From assembly GCF_009765775.1 (NCBI RefSeq), contig NZ_LMUU01000107.1:101127-158831 (forward strand): 57,705 nucleotides of DNA, written 5' to 3'. Below the pieces are notes generated by a model that was not told the origin of the DNA, did not search any database, and saw only the letters and a program-made list of their open reading frames with translations. This document shows, piece by piece, positions 52,816 through 57,705 of the stretch. The stretch's first letter is position 1; every line of letters begins with the position of its first letter. The position numbers and the translations under genes are program-made. The DNA is from Beijerinckia sp. L45. Lineage in GTDB: Bacteria > Pseudomonadota > Alphaproteobacteria > Rhizobiales > Beijerinckiaceae.

Positions 52816-52839
52816 AGCTATAGCCAATAGGGAATAACG
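52816..52839. promoter_or_regulatory. ModE-type operator 3 (before the DUF2325 gene)
   Basis: AGCTAT (52816-52821), twelve bases, ATAACG (52834-52839). On the minus strand it reads CGTTAT-N12-ATAGCT, so one arm equals the E. coli form and the other has one mismatch. It begins 13 bp before the preferred GTG start of the DUF2325 gene. Confidence 0.6.
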
Positions 52840-52992
52840 ACTACCGGGCCTCATGATGACTCGCAAGCGCATTTCGCAGGCACACTGCCCACTAAAGCGG
52901 TCGTCAGGTGCCGGCAATCCTGTGGACGAGCCGGGGCCTTGCCGCGTGTGCCAACCGCCGACGTGCTAGGAGGACGGTTGGAGACGCGTTGT

Positions 52993-54495
52993 ATGAGTTT
53001 CGAGATCAATCTGGGCCTTGCCGGCGACCGCCCGGGCACGCTCGACCTTGTCGAGCTGCTGGCCACGCGGCTCCTCGTCCAGGGGAATTCCGGCTCCGGC
53101 AAATCGCATCTCCTGCGCCGGCTTCTGGAGCAGAGCGCCGGGCTCGTGCAGCAGGCGGTGATCGACCCGGAAGGCGATTACGTGTCGCTCGCCGAGCGCT
53201 ACGGGCACATCGTGATCGAGGCGACCGGCGACGATGCCGAATTGACGCAGATCGCCGCGCGCGTTCGCGCGCACCGGGTTTCCGTTGTCCTGTCCCTCGA
53301 AGCCCTCGATGCCGAGGCACAGATGCGCGCCGCTGCAGCGTTTCTCGGCGGCCTGTTCGAGGCGGACCGGGAGCAGTGGTATCCCATGCTCGTGGTGGTC
53401 GACGAGGCGCAGATCTTTGCGCCCGCGGCAGCCGGCGAGGTGTCCGACGAGGCGCGCCGGCTATCGCTCGGCGCGATGACCAACCTGATGTGTCGCGGGC
53501 GCAAGCGCGGCCTCGCCGGGATCATCGCCACCCAGCGCCTCGCCAAGCTCGCCAAAAACGTCGCGGCGGAAGCCTCTAATTTTCTCATGGGCCGCACGTT
53601 TCTCGATATCGACATGGCCCGTGCCGCCGATCTGCTCGGGCTCGAACGGCGCAACGCCGAGACCTTTCGCGACCTGCCCCGCGGCCATTTCGTGGCGCTC
53701 GGCCCAGCCCTGTCCAAGCGGCCGCTGACCATCGCGATCGGCCCGACCACCACCGGCAGCCGCAGCGTCCCGCATGGTCTGGAGCCGCTGCCGGAGACGA
53801 CGACCGACACGCGCTCGCTGATCATGACCGCGGTTCCGGGCGTCGCGCGCCTCCCCGCCGCGCCGCGCCCTAAGCCGCGCCCGGCGAGTCAGGATCTCCT
53901 GGTGCAGCTCGCGAACTATCGCCCACCGGTGCCGGACGATCTCCCGGCGGAAGAACCCTTCGATCTGTTCGAGCGGGAAACCGCGCTGGCCGAGGTTTTT
54001 GAATCGGTGCTCGCCGACGCCGATGCCGGCCTCTCCACGCCGGCAACGCTGTACCAGGATTTCACCATCCGCTGCCGCATCAGGCGGCTGAGCGGCGAAG
54101 CCATGGGCCTGTCCGAGTTCAAGCGTCGGCTCGCCGTCGCCCGCGCCGGCGTCGGCGGCGCCACGGTCTCGAACAGCCCGACGTGGGAAAGCGCGCAGGC
54201 GGTGGCGCGCAGCCTGCCGGACGACCTTGCCGGCCTCTACCTGCTCATCGTGCGCGCGGCGATGGAAGGCGCACCATGCCCGAGCCACGCGGCATTGGCC
54301 GAAGCCTATGGGACGAGTTCGGAAGGCCGCGCGCGCCGCATGCTGACCTACCTCGAGGAGCGCGGCGTCATCGTGATCCGCCGCGATCTCCGCGGCGCGC
54401 CGATCATTGCCGTGCCGGAGCTGTCGATCGAGACGGCGCCGGGCCAACCCGAAGTCGCCATGGCCCCGGCGAAGCGGCGCAGCCGCGGCGCCTGA
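52993..54495 (+). CDS. HerA-like P-loop ATPase
   Basis: A 500-residue ATPase of the HerA/FtsK superfamily (DUF87 type). Walker A is GNSGSGKSH (31-39, K37). Walker B is MLVVVDEAQIF (D137/E138). MCRGRKRGLAGIIATQRLAKLAKNVAAEASNFLMGRTF follows, with the arginine and sensor residues usual in HerA. The C-terminal quarter looks like a winged helix (EAYGTSSEGRARRMLTYLEERGVIVIRRD). HerA proteins translocate DNA with NurA, and relatives occur in defence systems. No NurA, Sir2 or nuclease gene is adjacent, so the role is open. ATG at 52993. Confidence 0.82.
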   Translation: MSFEINLGLAGDRPGTLDLVELLATRLLVQGNSGSGKSHLLRRLLEQSAGLVQQAVIDPEGDYVSLAERYGHIVIEATGDDAELTQIAARVRAHRVSVVLSLEALDAEAQMRAAAAFLGGLFEADREQWYPMLVVVDEAQIFAPAAAGEVSDEARRLSLGAMTNLMCRGRKRGLAGIIATQRLAKLAKNVAAEASNFLMGRTFLDIDMARAADLLGLERRNAETFRDLPRGHFVALGPALSKRPLTIAIGPTTTGSRSVPHGLEPLPETTTDTRSLIMTAVPGVARLPAAPRPKPRPASQDLLVQLANYRPPVPDDLPAEEPFDLFERETALAEVFESVLADADAGLSTPATLYQDFTIRCRIRRLSGEAMGLSEFKRRLAVARAGVGGATVSNSPTWESAQAVARSLPDDLAGLYLLIVRAAMEGAPCPSHAALAEAYGTSSEGRARRMLTYLEERGVIVIRRDLRGAPIIAVPELSIETAPGQPEVAMAPAKRRSRGA

Positions 54496-54528
54496 CTCTC
54501 GGCCGCCACGAGACTCGCCGGAAGCGTC

Positions 54529-55323
54529 TTAGGCCGCCCCCGGCCCCGGCACGGCCTTCTCCGGGCATTTTCCCAGGATGATCATCCCCAAAACCTCGTC
54601 CTTGGTCACGTCGCCGACCCGCGCCGAGCCGACGAGCCGCCCGTTCTTCATCACATAGACGCGGTCGGCCAGGTCGAACACGTCATGGATGTCGTGGCTG
54701 ATCAGAAAAATGCCGATCCCCTCTTTCTTAAGCGAAAGCGTCAGCTCGCCGACCTGGCGCGTTTCAGCCGGTCCGAGCGCCGCCGTCGGCTCGTCCATGA
54801 TGAGGATGCGGGCATCGAAATGGATGGCCCGGGCGATCGCCACCGATTGCCGCTGGCCGCCAGAGAGCGAGCGCACCGGCTCCTTGAAACGCTGGAAATG
54901 CGGGTTGAGCCGCGCCATCACCTTGCGCGTCTCCGACTCCATCGCGGAATCGTCAAGCGTGCGCCAGCGGGTAAGCAGCTCGCGGCCGAGAAAGATATTG
55001 GCGGCCGAGTCGACGTTATCGGCGAGGGCCAGCGTCTGGTAGATGGTCTCGATGCCGTAGCGCTTGGCGTCGCGCGGCGAGGCGATCACGACCTTCTCGC
55101 CGTTGATCAGGATCTCGCCGCCATCGGCCGGATAGGCCCCGGAAAGGATTTTTATCAGCGTCGACTTGCCGGCGCCGTTGTGGCCAAGCAGCCCGACGAC
55201 CTCGCCCTGGCGCAGCTCGATCGAGACGTCGTTGACCGCCTTGATGCCGCCGAACGCGATCGACATGTTGCGCATCTCGACGAGCGGCGCCGCGGTGACG
55301 GCCTGATCCATGTGAGCTTCCAT
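54529..55323 (-). CDS. xylG: Sugar ABC transporter ATP-binding protein, XylG-like single domain
   Basis: A 264-residue ATPase powering uptake of a pentose such as xylose. Walker A is [11 protein letters not shown], the signature is [15 protein letters not shown], Walker B is [12 protein letters not shown], and the switch histidine is in [11 protein letters not shown]. It has only one ATPase domain, whereas E. coli XylG has two in tandem; the half-size form is common in alphaproteobacteria. The ATG read from 55323 follows GAGGG; an ATG four codons in is possible. The gene lies 11 bp after the permease gene. Confidence 0.9.
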   Translation of the reverse strand: MEAHMDQAVTAAPLVEMRNMSIAFGGIKAVNDVSIELRQGEVVGLLGHNGAGKSTLIKILSGAYPADGGEILINGEKVVIASPRDAKRYGIETIYQTLALADNVDSAANIFLGRELLTRWRTLDDSAMESETRKVMARLNPHFQRFKEPVRSLSGGQRQSVAIARAIHFDARILIMDEPTAALGPAETRQVGELTLSLKKEGIGIFLISHDIHDVFDLADRVYVMKNGRLVGSARVGDVTKDEVLGMIILGKCPEKAVPGPGAA

Positions 55324-55334
55324 GTTCACAACCC

Positions 55335-56588
55335 TCACTTGATGCGGCGACGATAGACCGTGTCGATATAGACGGCCGCCACCAGCACGAGGCCGACGAC
55401 CACGTTCTGCATCGGCGCGTCGACGCCGAGCAGCACCATCCCGGTCTGCAGGGACTGCGCGATCACGGCACCGAGCATCGCGCCGAAGATCGTGCCGGTG
55501 CCGCCGGAGAGCGAGGTCCCGCCGATGACCGCGGCGGCGATCGTGTAGAGCTCGTCGAGCGTGCCGTTGGCGTTCGTCGCGGCCTGAAGGCGCGCCGTGG
55601 CGATCGCGGCGGAGAGGCCGCACAGCGCGCCCATCAGCGTGAAGACGAGCGTCAGCACCCGGCGGGTGTTGATCCCGGAAAGGTCGGCGGCTTCCGGATT
55701 GCCGCCGATGGCGAAGACGTAGCGGCCGAAGCGGGTGCGATCGGCGATGAAGGTCATGACGATGCCGACAGCGACGGCGATCAGCACGGGGATGGCGAAG
55801 CCGTGGGCGATGTCGGGCAGCGGGCCGTCGGACGGCAGGCCCTGCGCCTCCAACATCGTCCGGACGATGCCGGGCGGCAGCGGATAGGCGTTGACGACGA
55901 GGACGGCCCCGGCGATCGCACCGCAGACGAGGGCCGCAATCAGGATCTCGGCCCAGACCGGCCGCACGATGAAGCCGAAACTCTTGCGACGCCGCCTGAT
56001 GGTGACGAGCAGGATGACGGAGACGAGCATCGCCACGCCACCGATGATCCAGCTCGCCGCTGCCCCGACCGAACCCTGCATGCCGCCACCGAGCGGCAGG
56101 AAGCGGCTATCGAGCGGCGCGATGGTCTGGCCCTCGGCGACGCGCCAGGCCATGCCGCGCCAGACCAGCAGGCCGCCGAGCGTGACGATGAAGGAGGGCA
56201 CGCCGAGATAGGCGACGACGGCGCCCTGCACCGTGCCGATCGCCGCGCCGACGATGATCCCGACGATGACCGAGACGATCCAGGTCAAGGGATGTTCGAG
56301 CCCCCAGACCGTTGGCAGGATCCAGACCTGGGTCACGCCGATGATCATGCCGGTGAAGCCGAGGATCGAGCCGACCGAGAGGTCGATGTTGCGGGTGACG
56401 ATGACGAGCACCATCCCCGCAGCCATGACCGCGACGGACGCCGACTGAACCGACAGGTTCCAGATGTTGCGCGGGGTCAGGAACACGCCCCCCGACAGAA
56501 CATCGAAGCCGATCCAGATGACGGCGAGCGCGCCCAGCATGCCGACGAGGCGAAGATCCAGCTCAAGTTTGCGAAAGAGTTCGACCAC
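55335..56588 (-). CDS. xylH: Sugar ABC transporter permease, XylH-like
   Basis: A 417-residue inner-membrane permease with about ten helices. Family motifs are [58 protein letters not shown] and [25 protein letters not shown], the EAA-like segment. [29 protein letters not shown] is typical of XylH/RbsC. The start is a GTG read from 56588, preceded by AAGGGA. A longer frame begins 34 codons upstream but adds unrelated sequence. It lies between the xylF-like and xylG-like genes and belongs to the same operon. Confidence 0.9.
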   Translation of the reverse strand: MVELFRKLELDLRLVGMLGALAVIWIGFDVLSGGVFLTPRNIWNLSVQSASVAVMAAGMVLVIVTRNIDLSVGSILGFTGMIIGVTQVWILPTVWGLEHPLTWIVSVIVGIIVGAAIGTVQGAVVAYLGVPSFIVTLGGLLVWRGMAWRVAEGQTIAPLDSRFLPLGGGMQGSVGAAASWIIGGVAMLVSVILLVTIRRRRKSFGFIVRPVWAEILIAALVCGAIAGAVLVVNAYPLPPGIVRTMLEAQGLPSDGPLPDIAHGFAIPVLIAVAVGIVMTFIADRTRFGRYVFAIGGNPEAADLSGINTRRVLTLVFTLMGALCGLSAAIATARLQAATNANGTLDELYTIAAAVIGGTSLSGGTGTIFGAMLGAVIAQSLQTGMVLLGVDAPMQNVVVGLVLVAAVYIDTVYRRRIK

Positions 56589-56647
56589 AAACGATCCCTT
56601 CAAGCCGAGAACGGGGGGCAGACGCGCCGCCCCCCTGGTGTCGCGTC

Positions 56648-57631
56648 CTATTTGCAAGCGGCGACGGAGCCAGGTTTCACGCCCTGGCACACCGCGTCCT
56701 TGCTGATCCAGCCGGCATCGATCACCACGGCAAGATTGTCTTTGGTGATCGGGACCGGGGTCAGCAGCACGGCCGTCATCTTCTGCTTCTTCGGTCCGTC
56801 GGAGAAGGTCTTCGCCCCGGGAATGTCGGTCAGCTTCTTGCCGCCAGCCAGCGCGATCGCGATTTCCGCCGCGCGCCTGCCGAGTTCACGGGAGTCCTTC
56901 CACACCGATACGGTCTGGGTGCCGAGGGCAATGCGGTTGAGCGCCGCCTTGTCGGCATCCTGACCCGACACCGCAACGCTCCCGGCAAGTCCTTGCGAGG
57001 AAATCGCAGCGATGGCCCCACCGGCGGTGCCGTCGTTGGCGGCGGCCACGGCATCGATCTTGTTATTGGCCTTGGTCAGGATCTGCTCCATGTTGCGCTG
57101 TGCGTTGGCCGGCAGCCACTGGTCGCTGTAGGCCTCACCGACATTCTTGATGTCGCCCTTTGCGATGGCAGGCTTCAGCACCTCCATCTGGCCGGCAAAG
57201 AGGAAATCCGCGTTCGGATCGGTCGACGAGCCCTTGATGAAAGCGTAGTTGCCCTTGGGCTTGACCTTGTAGATGGCGCGCGCCTCCATGCGGCCGACTT
57301 CCTTGTTGTCGAAGGTGATATAGAAGGCGGAAGGGATCTCGATCAGCCGGTCGTAACCGACCACGGGAATGCCCTCCTGTCCGGCCCTTTCGATCGCCGG
57401 GCGTATCGCGTCGGTGTCCTGGGCGAGCACGATGAGCGCCGTGGCACCCTTGGTAATCAGGCTCTCGATGTCGGTCAGCTGCTTGGCCGGCGAGGATTGC
57501 GCATCGACCGAAATATAGGTTCCGCCAGCCTTCTCGACGGCGGCCTTGATGGCCGCCTCATCGGTCTTCCAGCGTTCTTCCTGGAAGTTCGACCAGGACA
57601 CGCCGACGACCGGCTTGCCGGCGGCGCACAC
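56648..57631 (-). pseudogene. xylF: Xylose-type sugar-binding protein with truncated 5' end
   Basis: The mature part of a XylF-type periplasmic binding protein, about 327 residues. Motifs are [62 protein letters not shown] and [32 protein letters not shown]. No ATG lies in this frame after an in-frame TGA at about 57689-57691; the only start is a GTG at 57631 just before CAAGKP. Only the last residues of a signal peptide (FAVSGVCA) remain, and the N-terminal charged and hydrophobic parts are missing. Without them export would fail, so the gene is probably broken by an insertion or rearrangement at the window edge. An intact start further left in a different assembly cannot be excluded. Confidence 0.7.
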
Positions 57632-57649
57632 GCCGGAGACGGCGAAAAC

Positions 57650-57705
57650 TGGCCGGTCCCCACTGAGTGGTCCGGGGTTTATGTTAGTTCATGGTCGGCC
57701 TGAGC
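57650..57705. mobile_element. Possible end of an insertion element
   Basis: Here the sequence stops resembling a xylF signal peptide. It contains GGTCCCCACTGAGTGGTCC, a partly palindromic motif like the terminal repeats of some IS families, and continues into unrelated sequence to the window edge. No transposase reading frame is visible, because only about 56 bases remain. The call rests on context and is weak. Confidence 0.3.

Overview
The window reads as chromosomal DNA of a GC-rich alphaproteobacterium, most likely Rhizobiales. The clearest markers are the EcfG/NepR/PhyR general stress response locus, the DUF2125 and DUF2325 genes, an alphaproteobacterial type of LexA box, and dispersed palindromic intergenic repeats like those known from Bradyrhizobium and its relatives. 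No rRNA, tRNA or CRISPR array was seen. The right end may lie inside or beside a mobile element that cuts a xylF gene.

Layout. 1-5034: leuS (partial), then a conspicuously AT-rich reverse transcriptase gene with a structured leader, a small antitoxin-like gene and fumC. 5049-7050: the nepR-ecfG operon and divergent phyR, with a matching EcfG promoter and a strong terminator. 7216-18554: mostly housekeeping (DUF2125, chaC, an SOS-box gene, plsC, yqaA-dsbB, an orphan parD, ychF, a double MaoC protein, an alpha/beta hydrolase, DUF2189, two small exported proteins, carA). 18580-25632: a hypothetical gene, a BrnT toxin with an XRE partner, an M20 peptidase, an amidase, a DUF3311/SSS symporter pair and a flavin reductase. 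25867-30177: tadE/tadG-like genes, an ankyrin protein and two transporters. 30386-35561: a five-gene catabolic group (MFS, GntR, hydrolase, CoA-transferase, crotonase). 35581-39213: a MarR-controlled AaeXAB-like efflux operon. 39382-43464: an isochorismatase-fold hydrolase, an LLM monooxygenase, an SsuA-like binding protein and a RibD-like reductase. 43524-52803: dipZ and a molybdenum-linked region (ModE-like regulator, SMP-30-like protein, PQQ/cytochrome c dehydrogenase, ModA-like protein, zinc alcohol dehydrogenase, DUF2325). 52993-57705: a HerA-like ATPase and a xylFHG-type sugar ABC transporter whose binding-protein gene has lost its 5' end.

Two systems deserve most attention. First, the reverse transcriptase has an intact YADD centre and lies directly behind a leader in which an 11-bp helix encloses three hairpins. 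This resembles defence reverse transcriptases that copy an upstream non-coding RNA, although I cannot assign the subclass. Second, three palindromes of the form CGNTAT-N12-ATANCG (one with a single mismatch) sit before the modE-like gene, before the SMP-30-like/PQQ-dehydrogenase genes and before the DUF2325 gene. The spacing is that of the ModE operator of E. coli as I recall it. Together they suggest a molybdate-responsive regulon that includes a periplasmic PQQ/cytochrome c oxidation module and an uncharacterised DUF2325 protein.

All calls come from reading the sequence and from memory of protein families. No database search or folding program was run.
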